NCBI RefSeq assembly: GCF_028610705.1
Contig: NZ_JAQQWT010000005.1
Location: 69,179 to 102,530, forward strand
DNA: 33,352 bases
From: Halalkalibacter alkalisediminis
Lineage (GTDB): Bacteria; Bacillota; Bacilli; Bacillales; Bacillaceae_D
Direction of reading: 5' to 3'
A program made the translations under genes and the position numbers. Each line of letters opens with the position of its first letter. Within the stretch, counting starts at the first letter, position 1. The notes below the pieces were generated by a model. That model was given only the letters and a program-made list of their open reading frames with translations. It did not search any database and was not told the origin of the DNA. Shown here in pieces: positions 23,465 through 31,983 of the stretch.

Positions 23465-23513
23465 AAAAAGAAGGCGCTATGCTCATGCATGGGTATGCTT
23501 GCAGGCGCCTTCT
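23465..23513. terminator. Hairpin between mbl and flhO
   Basis: GAAGGCGC pairs with GCGCCTTC around a loop holding ATGC repeats. T-runs follow on both strands (TTTTT on the minus strand, GAGTTTTTT on the plus strand), so it may work both ways. Confidence 0.7.
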
Positions 23514-23548
23514 ATGAGTTTTTTATCGTAGTTATTTCTTTGTTTCAG

Positions 23549-23672
23549 CGCGACTTTTTTAGGTGCCTTGGCGCATATCTTATTTGTCTCTCGATTTTTA
23601 AGAGAGTCTATGCGGTGCCTTGGTCTTTATTGGGTTGTTAAGGTCGTGGCGATGGCTACGCTCATCGCTTCG
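23549..23672. repeat. Hairpin repeat family, decayed array 3
   Basis: Two link segments (GTGCCTTGGCGCATATCTT and a GTGCCTTGGTCTTTATTGG variant) and the end segment GTGGCGATGGCTACGCTCAT are present, but the hairpin core is missing. It again ends at a terminator, that of mbl. Confidence 0.6.
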
Positions 23673-23714
23673 TCAGAATATAAAAAGGGAAGTTCGCCCT
23701 TTTTATATTCTGAC
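23672..23714 (-). terminator. Terminator overlapping the mbl stop codon
   Basis: A perfect 18-bp stem (GTCAGAATATAAAAAGGG / CCCTTTTTATATTCTGAC) with a 7-base loop. One arm contains the last codons and the TAA of mbl. Confidence 0.8.
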
Positions 23715-24707
23715 TTTTTTACTCGACATGCGATCTAAGTTTTCTAAAATGATGCCTGTTCCTTTTGCGACACAGTGCATGGGTTCTTCTGCGACGAGGA
23801 CTGGGACTTTTAGCTCTTCAGCTAGTAGTAAGTCAATTCCGTGCAGAAGGGCGCCGCCGCCTGTTAGGATGACACCACGGTCGATAATGTCTGCAGATAG
23901 TTCGGGTGGTGTTTGTTCAAGCACTTGCTTAGAAGCTTGTACAATGTAAGAAACAGACTCTGTTAGAGCTGTTTCTATTTCTTTTGAGTGTACCGTAATT
24001 GTACGTGGAAGTCCACTTACCATATCACGTCCACGGATGTCAATTTCTTCCTGACGCGCACCTGGAAATACTGTTGCGACTTGTACTTTGATGTTTTCAG
24101 CAGTACGCTCACCAATCAGGAGCTTATACCTTTTCTTGATGTAAGAAAGAATGTCTGCATCGAAGCGGTCACCGGCAACTTTCATAGAAGAGGCAGTAAC
24201 GATATCACCCATCGAAAGAACAGCAACGTCTGTTGTTCCACCGCCTATGTCTACGACCATGTTACCGCTTGGTTGAAAAATATCCATGCCAGCCCCGATT
24301 GCAGCCACTTTCGGTTCCTCTTCCAAGTACACATTCTTCCCGCCACTTTTCTCTGCTGCTTCACGAATCGCTTTTTGTTCAACCGATGTGATATTGGTTG
24401 GACAACAAATTAGAATTCTAGGCTTTGAGAAAAGGCTTTTGACGTTAATCTTGCCTAGGAAATGTTTGAGCATTGCTTCAGTCATTTCGAAGTTTGCAAT
24501 GACACCGTCTTTCATTGGGCGTAGGGCAACAATATTTCCTGGTGTACGTCCGACCATGCGGAACGCTTCTTCCCCTACTGCAAGTACTCGTTTCGTTGTT
24601 GTATCTATAGCAACAACAGACGGTTCATTTAAGACGATTCCACTACCTTTGACATATATAAGGACATTTGCTGTTCCTAAATCAATACCAATATCTCGAC
24701 CAAACAT
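23703..24707 (-). CDS. mbl: Rod-shape actin homologue Mbl
   Basis: The 334-residue product (usual 333) starts at an ATG behind GGGAGG. Actin-fold nucleotide motifs are present: DIGIDLGTANVLIYVKG (phosphate 1), VVDIGGGTTDVAVLS (phosphate 2) and GVILTGGGALLHGID (adenosine). As an MreB paralogue it forms filaments on the inner membrane face and guides wall synthesis along the cylinder. Its place between spoIIID and flhO distinguishes it from mreB and mreBH. Confidence 0.96.
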   Translation of the reverse strand: MFGRDIGIDLGTANVLIYVKGSGIVLNEPSVVAIDTTTKRVLAVGEEAFRMVGRTPGNIVALRPMKDGVIANFEMTEAMLKHFLGKINVKSLFSKPRILICCPTNITSVEQKAIREAAEKSGGKNVYLEEEPKVAAIGAGMDIFQPSGNMVVDIGGGTTDVAVLSMGDIVTASSMKVAGDRFDADILSYIKKRYKLLIGERTAENIKVQVATVFPGARQEEIDIRGRDMVSGLPRTITVHSKEIETALTESVSYIVQASKQVLEQTPPELSADIIDRGVILTGGGALLHGIDLLLAEELKVPVLVAEEPMHCVAKGTGIILENLDRMSSKKVRI

Positions 24708-24835
24708 GATTCTTTTTCCTCCCTGTTATACCGAACATAATCGTATCTTTATTACGATTTACCTAATTGTTGATTTTATCACAGAATGTTCTCACAGGGG
24801 GTATTTTTTTCGAAAAAAGTTACATGATTTGACAA

Positions 24836-25120
24836 TTAATTTCTCGTTTTAACAATTGGCTCTGCATCATCTGTCGTTTTTCTGTATTTCACTTTCGTTG
24901 CCTCCCCACCACGCAGGTGCCGGATGGACTTGTGGTATTCCAAAATTTCTTTTACTTCATTAGCAAGCTCTGGATTAATTTCTGGCAATCTTTCTGTGAG
25001 GTCTTTGTGTACGGTACTTTTCGAGACTCCAAACTCTTTGGCTATCGTTCTCACCGTCTTTTTTGTCTCGACAACATACCTACCAATCTTGATGGTTCGC
25101 TCTTTGATGTAATCGTGCAC
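24836..25120 (-). CDS. spoIIID: Mother-cell sporulation transcription factor SpoIIID
   Basis: The 94-residue product starts with GTG, eight bases after GGAGG, as in the family (VHDYIKERTIKIGRYVVE). The helix-turn-helix is at about 20-44 (KTVRTIAKEFGVSKSTVHKD), followed by the basic C-terminal helix used for DNA binding. It switches many sigma-E and sigma-K genes on or off in the mother cell. Its own sigma-E promoter should lie in 25121-25217; I could not place it with confidence. Confidence 0.97.
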   Translation of the reverse strand: MHDYIKERTIKIGRYVVETKKTVRTIAKEFGVSKSTVHKDLTERLPEINPELANEVKEILEYHKSIRHLRGGEATKVKYRKTTDDAEPIVKTRN

Positions 25121-25217
25121 ACGACTCGCCTCCCTAATTCTGTGTTGGGTGATTGGTACAGTTTATTAGGGCGAGCACCGAGATATACCATAATATTATC
25201 AGGACATGCTTGACTTT

Positions 25218-25880
25218 TCAGAATAGTGTGTGACGTTTTGTGATACGACTGATCTCCATGAGGTCAAAAAGCGTCGTTTTGCCGCGCTCTTCTAGATGAT
25301 ATAAAAGCTCACAGAAAAGATGTGCTGTTGTTAGCGCATCCCCTAGCGCTTGGTGTCTGTCGTAAATTCTAGAGCCAAATTGACTTGCGTAAATCTCCAA
25401 ATCTAACATATGTTGAGCTGGACTTAAATATCCGATCAAATCGAGTGTATCTAGACAAATAGGAAAATCGATTCGGTACTGATGACGCTGAATTTCTTTT
25501 TTTATAGCAAGCAAATCAAAGCTTGCATAATGCCCAAGCCAAATATCCCCTTGCCCCTCCTCCACATATTGAAAAAAATCTTGAATCGCTTCGAGCGAAT
25601 GAGGAGCCTGTTCGACAGTTACATTCGAAATGCCGGTTAATTCCGTAATTTCAGGAGGGATGTCCCTTTTCGGATTGACATATGTTTGAAAGGTTTTTTC
25701 TTGAACTTTGCCATTTTTAACCTGACAGGCACCTATTTCAATGATGCGGTCTTGTGAACCAACAGCAAAGCCCGTTGTTTCCGTATCAAATACCGTAAAC
25801 GTAAGATTAGTGGCAGGTGTGTTTAACGGTATATCTTTATTCGTTTGAGCCGTAGGGACGAACGACTTTCTCCAAAACAT
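25218..25880 (-). CDS. DEDDh 3'-5' exonuclease (DnaQ/PolC type)
   Basis: The 220-residue product starts at an ATG behind GGGAGGG. The exonuclease domain (about 27-205) has ExoI FDTETTG (Asp32, Glu34), ExoII GHYASFDLLAI, and ExoIII HQALGDALTTAHLF, the full DEDDh set. It resembles the proofreading subunit of DNA polymerase III but stands alone. Its partner is the DUF294 gene 63 bp upstream; the same pair occurs next to sodium:solute symporters in many bacteria. Why a nuclease sits there is not known to me. Confidence 0.9.
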   Translation of the reverse strand: MFWRKSFVPTAQTNKDIPLNTPATNLTFTVFDTETTGFAVGSQDRIIEIGACQVKNGKVQEKTFQTYVNPKRDIPPEITELTGISNVTVEQAPHSLEAIQDFFQYVEEGQGDIWLGHYASFDLLAIKKEIQRHQYRIDFPICLDTLDLIGYLSPAQHMLDLEIYASQFGSRIYDRHQALGDALTTAHLFCELLYHLEERGKTTLFDLMEISRITKRHTLF

Positions 25881-25917
25881 GTTATTCCCTCCCTTTTTCC
25901 AATCTACTAAGAGGCCA

Positions 25918-25939
25918 TAAAGGGGCTTTAAACCCCTTT
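25918..25939 (-). terminator. Small hairpin between the DUF294 and exonuclease genes
   Basis: AAAGGGG pairs with CCCCTTT around a 7-base loop; the T-tract is short, so it may be an attenuator or processing site. Confidence 0.4.
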
Positions 25940-25943
25940 GTCG

Positions 25944-27887
25944 CTACGATAATCCAAATGATGATATCACTTCACCTTGTAAGCTTCGAATCGTTTTGAG
26001 AGCCATCATGAGCTCTTCTTTGTCTTTTAATCTCAAATGTTTCATTTCAATTTGACTTGAGCTCTCTTCTCCTAAGCGATAAGCGCTCCATGCTCGTTCA
26101 ACACGAATGCGCAAAATCACTTCATAGGCAAAACGAAGGTTGTCAGCGGTCTCCTCTGAGAACACATTTTTTTCAGTCAAAAGGGCGATTTGGTTGAGAG
26201 AATGCCCTTCTAGTAATTTATGTTTTGCACAAAGCAGTTGCAAACAGTGATGAAGGGGAAACAGAGCATGTTTTTTTAAATCAATTGATTCTTTTTTAAC
26301 ACGAAAAAGCGCCCTGATTGGATGATCAAAAGTGGGAACAGGTTGTTCCTTTTCTAACTCCGCCATCCGATATAAAAAGATTCTCGATTTCTCTAATTGG
26401 TCTTCGATCATATGAACAAATTGATCATGTAAGGCTTCGTCTCCATATACGCAGCGAAACGATAAAAAGTTATGAACGAGCAGGACATTTTCATTTGTCG
26501 CCCGGAGCGCCCACCCACGCATTCGATCATGCCAATTTTGTAGTGAACCTCGCCACTGCGCTTCGCTTGTCATCATTAAACCAGGGCATCGTTTATAGCC
26601 GGCTGCTTCTAGGTGTCTGACAATCTCCATCCCTAGTTTTTCAAAATAAGCGCCCACTTCTGCTTGTGCGTTTGGTTCTGGGGTTTCATACACAAGGAAA
26701 TGGTCTTGATCGGTTAACATAAATTGCTCCATACGTCCCCCGCTGCCCATCATGTACCAGGCAAACGAAACAGGCGCATTTCCTACTGCTTGAAGTGCGA
26801 GTTCAATGGCATGGCGTACTAAGCGGTCGTATAGCTTTGTCATGACATCAAGGGTATGAACCGTTGGAATTCCATCTTGAATCAAATTCGCTAACACTTC
26901 ATACATCGCTGGTTTCAGTTCATGAATGGTATCATATGTCGATTGTTCAATTGTTTGGATCAGTTCCATTGTCCCGCGATTTTTCTTTCGTAGTAAATCA
27001 GAGAGCGTCACCATCCCAATGACTCGGCCACGATCCATGACAGGTAAATGTTTAATGCCATTCATGAGAAAACTCGACATCGCCTCGTAGTAATAAGCGT
27101 CCCGCGAAATAATATAGGGGTGCGGCGTCATCACATCTTGAGCGATCGTCCCTGCCCCGAGACCTTTGGCAACGACTCTTTCTACTAGATCCTTTTCGGT
27201 AATAATGCCAATTAACTGATCATTGTCATTCAACACAACGACCGAACTCGTTTGGCGTTTCACCATAACCGCTGCCACGTCTTGAATGTCATCTTCCATA
27301 TCGACGATCACTACAGGCACATTCATGACATCTTGAATTCGCCTGATAAAGGGCTCGCTCTCTCCCCATTTACTTGCTAATTGAACTTGCTCCGCAAACG
27401 ATGCGTAAATGTCTTGTAGCCGAACCGTCACTTGCTGCAACACAAAGTCACGAACAGCAGGATCATCCCACATCGCTTCCATAACAGGGTAAGGAATGTG
27501 AAGGCAAGTGGCGTCCTCTATAGCTTGAACGTCAACAGAATAGCGCTCAGGCTCTTCTGTTTTCCCGCCTAAAAAGTCAGCTAAGCTTGAAAAGCCGATC
27601 ATATCTCCTTTTTGCAAAACCTCCAGGACCTCCTTCTGGTGGCTTTGGCTAGAGCGTTGACCTGGCCTGTCATTAAAATGGCCAGCTGCAACAAAAACTT
27701 CTGCCATCCCTTTTAGGATAAGCAGAAGTCCTTCTCTTGGTGTCTTTGAATAAAGCACCTTTTCATTCCTGTTGTAGTGTTTGAGTACGCAAGCACCCAG
27801 GATCTCCTCAAATTTGGAGTCACTCAATCCAACGAAAATCGGATGCTTGCGAATTTGATCGTGAAACTTATTTTCCTGCTGCGTCAT
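25944..27887 (-). CDS. cNMP-binding, CBS-pair and DUF294 nucleotidyltransferase-like protein
   Basis: The start is the ATG at 27887 behind GGAGAGG, overlapping the symporter gene by 20 bases; the frame is open for another 21 bases upstream. The product has about 647 residues. Order of domains: cyclic-nucleotide-binding-like (about 10-140), two CBS repeats (about 175-300, with GIITEKDLV and GMVTLSDLL), DUF294 nucleotidyltransferase-like domain with MGSGGRMEQ and TDQDH (about 335-470), and the DUF294 C-terminal domain. This architecture is common beside ActP/VC_2705-like symporters and is thought to regulate them by binding adenine nucleotides. Overlap with the symporter gene implies translational coupling. 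Confidence 0.9.
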   Translation of the reverse strand: MTQQENKFHDQIRKHPIFVGLSDSKFEEILGACVLKHYNRNEKVLYSKTPREGLLLILKGMAEVFVAAGHFNDRPGQRSSQSHQKEVLEVLQKGDMIGFSSLADFLGGKTEEPERYSVDVQAIEDATCLHIPYPVMEAMWDDPAVRDFVLQQVTVRLQDIYASFAEQVQLASKWGESEPFIRRIQDVMNVPVVIVDMEDDIQDVAAVMVKRQTSSVVVLNDNDQLIGIITEKDLVERVVAKGLGAGTIAQDVMTPHPYIISRDAYYYEAMSSFLMNGIKHLPVMDRGRVIGMVTLSDLLRKKNRGTMELIQTIEQSTYDTIHELKPAMYEVLANLIQDGIPTVHTLDVMTKLYDRLVRHAIELALQAVGNAPVSFAWYMMGSGGRMEQFMLTDQDHFLVYETPEPNAQAEVGAYFEKLGMEIVRHLEAAGYKRCPGLMMTSEAQWRGSLQNWHDRMRGWALRATNENVLLVHNFLSFRCVYGDEALHDQFVHMIEDQLEKSRIFLYRMAELEKEQPVPTFDHPIRALFRVKKESIDLKKHALFPLHHCLQLLCAKHKLLEGHSLNQIALLTEKNVFSEETADNLRFAYEVILRIRVERAWSAYRLGEESSSQIEMKHLRLKDKEELMMALKTIRSLQGEVISSFGLS

Positions 27888-29529
27888 CCATCCATACCTC
27901 TCCATCACGATAGCTCATTTGCTCAGGATAGCGGAGGTCAACCACATCATCTTGAAGTTTTTGCGAAGGTGCTGCCGTCATTAAGGAAACTATCATCGTC
28001 ACAGCTAAGTTAATTGGAACCCCAATTAAACCGGCACCTGTATCTTGAATACCAAATAGTGTAATGCCACTTCTTGCAAGAAGAATATAACCAAGTGTAA
28101 CCGTTAAACCTGTTAGCATCCCGGCGATCGCCCCTTGCTTATTGGCGCGTTTCCACCATACCCCAAGTAGCAAGACAGGGAAGAAGGTACCACCAGCTAA
28201 ACCAAACGCCCACGCTACAATTTGCGTAATAACCCCTGGTGGATTTAGTGCAACAGCACCTGCAACCACCGTCGCAAGAACAATCGCCCAGCGTCCAGCT
28301 GCGAGTCGTTTTTTATCACTTGCACTTGGATTCATTAAGCGATAGTAAATATCATGAGCAAAAGAAGACGAAATCGTAATCAGAAGTCCCCCCGCTGTAG
28401 AAAGAGCGGCTGCCATCGCACCAGCTGCAACTAACCCGATAACAAATACACCTAAGTTCGCAATTTCTGGCGTCGCCATGACGACAATGTCATTTGAAAT
28501 GATAATTTCACTCCATTGTAAAATGCCATCACCATTAGCATCAGCAAGCTGTAGTCGCCCGGTATTGACCCACGTTTCTGTCCAAGCCGGTAATTGATCA
28601 AGTGGTTGCCCAGCTACACGAGTCATTAAGATGAAACGAGAGAAAGCTGCATAAGCAGGAGCTGATAAGTAAAGAAGTGCGATAAAGACTAACGCCCATG
28701 CTCCACTCCAACGAGCTGCTTTCATCGTTGTTACGGTATAGAAACGAACGATAACGTGAGGAAGTGCAGCCGTACCAACCATTAGCGTAAACATTAACGC
28801 AATAAACTGTGACTTATCACTGTCAGCAAATGGCGCAAAGTATTCAGATATCCCAAGTGCTCGGTCTAGCTCTCCAAGCTCACTAACGATCTTCCCGTAT
28901 GTAAGCCATGGCAACGGATTACTCGTGATTTGAAGGGACATAAATACGATTGGAATGATATAAGCAATAATGAGAATCATATATTGAGCGACCTGAGTCC
29001 AAGTAATCCCCTTCATCCCACCGAGCGTCGCGTAAATCGCAATAACGACAACCCCGATCATCGTTCCGTACATCGCATCGATGTTTAAGATACGTCCGAT
29101 CACGACCCCTGAACCGGATAACTGCCCAATGATGTACGTGAAACTGATAATAATCGTCGCAATCGCTGCAATTAAGCGGGCCGCATTACTGTCAAAACGG
29201 TCACCGATAAATTCTGGCACGGTGTAACGCCCATATTTTCGTAGTTGTGGTGCAAGTAAGAAAGTAAGAAATAAATAGCCTCCAGTCCAACCCATAATAT
29301 AGGCCAAACCATCATATCCAAGAATCATCACCGTACCAGCCATCCCAATAAAGGATGCGGCACTCATCCAGTCTCCACCTATCGCCATCCCATTCCAAAA
29401 CGGCGGAACGCCTCGACTCGCTACGTAAAAGTCCGAAGTTGCTTTTGCACGATTAAAAACCGATATACCTATATAAAGTCCAAACGTTGCCAAGATAAGC
29501 AGAACCGACACAATCGTTTGCTGATCCAT
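27868..29529 (-). CDS. Sodium:solute symporter large subunit (SSS family, VC_2705/ActP type)
   Basis: The 553-residue product starts at an ATG eight bases after GGGGG. It has about 13 membrane helices. Family motifs are TSDFYVASRGVPPFWNGMAI, GGDWMSAASFIGMAG, YTVPEFIGDRF and AAGAMAAALSTAGGLLITIS. The closest described group moves acetate or other short organic acids with sodium; the substrate here is not shown by sequence. A loop at residues 330-341 reads DANGDGILQWSE, a full EF-hand calcium-loop pattern. The small subunit gene lies just upstream and the DUF294 regulator overlaps the end. Confidence 0.92.
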   Translation of the reverse strand: MDQQTIVSVLLILATFGLYIGISVFNRAKATSDFYVASRGVPPFWNGMAIGGDWMSAASFIGMAGTVMILGYDGLAYIMGWTGGYLFLTFLLAPQLRKYGRYTVPEFIGDRFDSNAARLIAAIATIIISFTYIIGQLSGSGVVIGRILNIDAMYGTMIGVVVIAIYATLGGMKGITWTQVAQYMILIIAYIIPIVFMSLQITSNPLPWLTYGKIVSELGELDRALGISEYFAPFADSDKSQFIALMFTLMVGTAALPHVIVRFYTVTTMKAARWSGAWALVFIALLYLSAPAYAAFSRFILMTRVAGQPLDQLPAWTETWVNTGRLQLADANGDGILQWSEIIISNDIVVMATPEIANLGVFVIGLVAAGAMAAALSTAGGLLITISSSFAHDIYYRLMNPSASDKKRLAAGRWAIVLATVVAGAVALNPPGVITQIVAWAFGLAGGTFFPVLLLGVWWKRANKQGAIAGMLTGLTVTLGYILLARSGITLFGIQDTGAGLIGVPINLAVTMIVSLMTAAPSQKLQDDVVDLRYPEQMSYRDGEVWMDDAAGK

Positions 29530-29557
29530 ATGTGTAACCCCCTATCAATCATCTATT

Positions 29558-29860
29558 TTAGTGGTCTAATACTTTTCCTGAGCTCACTCTCGTGTTGTGC
29601 TCTTCATCAATTCCAAACTTTTGATCAATTTTGTCACTAATGATAGCGTTCGCAAAAAGCAAGACAACAAAGGTTACAACTGCACCTTGAGCACCCATAT
29701 AATAATGCGCAGGCATTCCCATGATCGTAAACCCACTCAAGGCTTCGGCAAAAGCAACAACACCAAAGGACACCATTCCACCAAGAATCAAGCAGATGAC
29801 AACAAGCATCGTTCTAGCACGGAAATAAGCATCAGCCACACTCTTATCAATTTTTCTCAC
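29558..29860 (-). CDS. Symporter small subunit (DUF4212)
   Basis: The start is a GTG at 29860, about seven bases after AAGGAGGAG; a TTG at 29893 would place that site inside the gene. The product has 100 residues with two membrane helices (TMLVVICLILGGMVSFGVVA and GAQGAVVTFVVLLFANAIIS), typical of the DUF4212 small subunit paired with VC_2705-type symporters. It lies 28 bp before the large subunit. Confidence 0.88.
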   Translation of the reverse strand: MRKIDKSVADAYFRARTMLVVICLILGGMVSFGVVAFAEALSGFTIMGMPAHYYMGAQGAVVTFVVLLFANAIISDKIDQKFGIDEEHNTRVSSGKVLDH

Positions 29861-30071
29861 TTCTAACTCCTCCTTTTCATAGTCAAGCTGCAAAGCCGGT
29901 CATTCCCTTTGGCATCCCCCCTTAAAAGAGTTAACTCGTTTTTACGATGCCACAACCTTCCTTTTAGCACGTGGCATTAAACGGTTCGAGTCACGCACGC
30001 GCTTAGATTCCTTTTTGAGAATAGACTCGTGGGTCTGCTCATGGCAGCATGTTTTTCTTAAAAGGACTTTA

Positions 30072-30356
30072 CTAACTTTGTATCACTTGATGTGGTTGAA
30101 TATGATGACAAGATTGGCAACGTCTAAGAGGTTTTCGCTTTGCAGCTTTCATGTTGAGGAATCCAATGAGTGGTATACAAACAAGAAAAATACTATGAAC
30201 AAAATAAGATAGGATCAAGGCCATGATCCACGGTAACACACTTAAGAAAAGAACATATCGAACATTTGGCATCTCTTCTAGTTTCCTATTTTTACACTGT
30301 GCACATACTGAATAGTCGGTCTGTTTATGGGTCACTTGTTGTTTTCTATTATTCAT
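30072..30356 (-). CDS. Small membrane protein with two CxxC pairs
   Basis: The 94-residue product starts at an ATG behind GAGGTAG. CAQC (residues 18-21) and CQSC (about 80-83) bracket two membrane helices (about 33-50 and 53-69). Both CxxC pairs would face the same side and could bind one metal, a split zinc ribbon. Four bases separate it from the 58-residue gene upstream. Function unknown. Confidence 0.75.
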   Translation of the reverse strand: MNNRKQQVTHKQTDYSVCAQCKNRKLEEMPNVRYVLFLSVLPWIMALILSYFVHSIFLVCIPLIGFLNMKAAKRKPLRRCQSCHHIQPHQVIQS

Positions 30357-30360
30357 TTGA

Positions 30361-30537
30361 CTACCTCAACTGAAAAATAAATTTAAGTGTTTCAAAAAAA
30401 CCAAGTGGTACCATCGCAATTTGAACGATTAAATAAGCAAAAATCGATGCAAAAGGCAAAGAGAGGAGTAGTGGTTTTTTTAGACGAAAAGCAAATACAA
30501 CCGAGGCAAGCGTAATCAATAAAAAGACATAAAGCAC
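30361..30537 (-). CDS. Small membrane protein, 58 residues
   Basis: A GTG at 30537 follows AAGGAGGAAC at about seven bases. The product begins MLYVFLLITLASVVFAF and has two membrane helices (about 2-17 and 23-45), ending ETLKFIFQLR. Its last codons contain the ribosome site of the next gene, so the two are surely translated together. Function unknown. Confidence 0.7.
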   Translation of the reverse strand: MLYVFLLITLASVVFAFRLKKPLLLSLPFASIFAYLIVQIAMVPLGFFETLKFIFQLR

Positions 30538-30591
30538 TTAAGTTCCTCCTTCCGAATGGACAATATTTGAAAGCGTTATCATAATTCTCAT

Positions 30592-30618
30592 TAAAAAAGC
30601 AGTTCCTTGACCTGCTTA
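30592..30618 (-). terminator. Weak hairpin upstream of the small membrane operon
   Basis: AGCAG / CTGCT with a 9-10 base loop followed by TTTTTT on the minus strand; perhaps a back-up terminator of spoIIQ. Confidence 0.45.
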
Positions 30619-30692
30619 ACCTTACTTTATTATATGTGTCTACAAAATGTATTATTTCAAATTTTCAGATAGATGTCAACGTTTTCTAATGG

Positions 30693-30742
30693 AAAAAAAG
30701 ACTAACCCCCAAGTAGTTTTCGACACTACTTAAGAGTTAGCC
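30693..30742 (-). terminator. Terminator of spoIIQ
   Basis: A two-part stem (GGCTAAC / GTTAGTC and AAGTAGT / ACTACTT) is followed by TTTTTTT on the minus strand, starting 15 bp after the stop. Confidence 0.88.
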
Positions 30743-30757
30743 TTTTGTGATTTGATA

Positions 30758-31651
30758 TTAACCTAATTCATTTTGTTCTGGCTGATCTTCGTCTTCATCA
30801 TTGTGATCTTCTGGTGCTACTTCTTCTTCTTCATCCGCTGCACCATCTTCTTCTTTTTCTTCATCTTCTGCAGGCTTTTCTTCCTCTTTTTCTTTTTCTT
30901 TTTCTTTTTCTTTTTCTTTATCTTGATCCTCTGCAATATCTTTTACAGAATCAATTGGTTGTTGGAAGACATCATTCGGATTGACAGCTACTCCGTCTTG
31001 ACGAATTTCAAAGTGCACATGAATTCCAGCATCTGAATTGTAGCTATTACGTCCGGCACGGCCAAGAACATCGCCTTGCTGAACGGTAGCTCCCTCTTCC
31101 ACTTCCACTGTTTCTAAACTATGATAGTGCGTTACAACACCATTCTCATGTGAAATTTCAACAACATAACCTAGTAAAGAATCTTTCTCCGCTTTGATTA
31201 CCGTACCACTTAATGCAGCAGCAGCATCAAAGCTTTCGCCATCTACATGTGCAAAATCCATACCTTTATTCGGGAAATACGTATTATTGTAGTATACAAG
31301 AGCTTCTTGCTGTTCCTCTGGTGTTCCATTCACATCATAAAAATAACCTACGATTGTTACATCATCTTCATTCACAACTGGCATTTTTACAACTTCTGAT
31401 GAAGCTGTTACTTGTACAGCATCTTCACCATATGGATAGGCATTCCCGGCTTGACTTGGGTCTGTTACTTCCACGCTGTCCTGTGGCGCTGCAGATTCCT
31501 CTTGACCTTGCATAATGAATACTGCACTTAATACCCCAGCAGCAGCCACTAAATACAAAGCAGGTAACATCCAGCGTTTACGTAATAGACTTTTTACATT
31601 CATTGATTTTTCTTCAGATTTAGAAGAGCGTTTGTTTTCTTCTTCTCTCAT
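30758..31651 (-). CDS. spoIIQ: Forespore engulfment protein SpoIIQ
   Basis: The 297-residue product starts at an ATG behind AGAGGTG. One membrane helix at about 28-48 places the rest in the space between forespore and mother cell. The LytM/M23 domain (about 130-230) has HYHSL and HVHFEI, but the first metal histidine of HxxxD is Asn (NKGMD), so it should not be an active peptidase; Bacillus SpoIIQ also lacks this His. It pairs with SpoIIIAH to form the zipper and channel across the two membranes. The acidic tail after residue 235 has a (KE)n run and is unusually charged. Confidence 0.96.
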   Translation of the reverse strand: MREEENKRSSKSEEKSMNVKSLLRKRWMLPALYLVAAAGVLSAVFIMQGQEESAAPQDSVEVTDPSQAGNAYPYGEDAVQVTASSEVVKMPVVNEDDVTIVGYFYDVNGTPEEQQEALVYYNNTYFPNKGMDFAHVDGESFDAAAALSGTVIKAEKDSLLGYVVEISHENGVVTHYHSLETVEVEEGATVQQGDVLGRAGRNSYNSDAGIHVHFEIRQDGVAVNPNDVFQQPIDSVKDIAEDQDKEKEKEKEKEKEEEKPAEDEEKEEDGAADEEEEVAPEDHNDEDEDQPEQNELG

Positions 31652-31724
31652 TTCTCATCACCTCTGCCATCATTCTGATCAGATTGATGACAATCTATAC
31701 ATCTTGCAAAAAAATTTTTTAAAT

Positions 31725-31754
31725 TAGTTTTCGACAAAGGCAATTTTTTTATGC
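31725..31754 (-). promoter_or_regulatory. Possible sigma-F promoter of spoIIQ
   Basis: On the minus strand GCATA (fits GYWTA), 15 bases, then TCGAAAACTA, which fits the A-rich part of the sigma-F -10 but lacks its GG. The overlapping TTTGTCGAA also matches a Spo0A box. spoIIQ of Bacillus subtilis is sigma-F dependent. Confidence 0.4.
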
Positions 31755-31936
31755 ATGAGTAATGAAATTTCTTATGTAAGAGCCGTTTTTTAGTAGCTAT
31801 AACGCTGTTTTCAATTGTTCTTCTAAAGCGTCACGGACTAAGGATTATTTCGCAAGTTTTCCATTTTATTCGCGACTTTCAATTGCTTTATAGTAACTTC
31901 TCTCCAACTTTTAACAAAATCACTCTCTCTACCAAC

Positions 31937-31976
31937 AAAAGCCCCGAGGACCATTTAATTTAATGATCCTCGAGGC
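31937..31976 (-). terminator. Terminator of spoIID
   Basis: A 16-base stem (AGCCTCGAGGATCATT with its partner, a few wobble or mismatched pairs) followed by TTTTG on the minus strand, eight bases after the spoIID stop. Confidence 0.85.
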
Positions 31977-31983
31977 TATTCTG

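Noticed and set aside
29960-30050. tRNA-like GGTTCGAGTC motif
   Set aside because: No acceptor, D or anticodon arms can be folded around it.
29948-30084. Start-less minus frame ending in AKRKVVAS after the CxxC protein gene
   Set aside because: It has no usable start or ribosome site and no recognisable family; probably chance.
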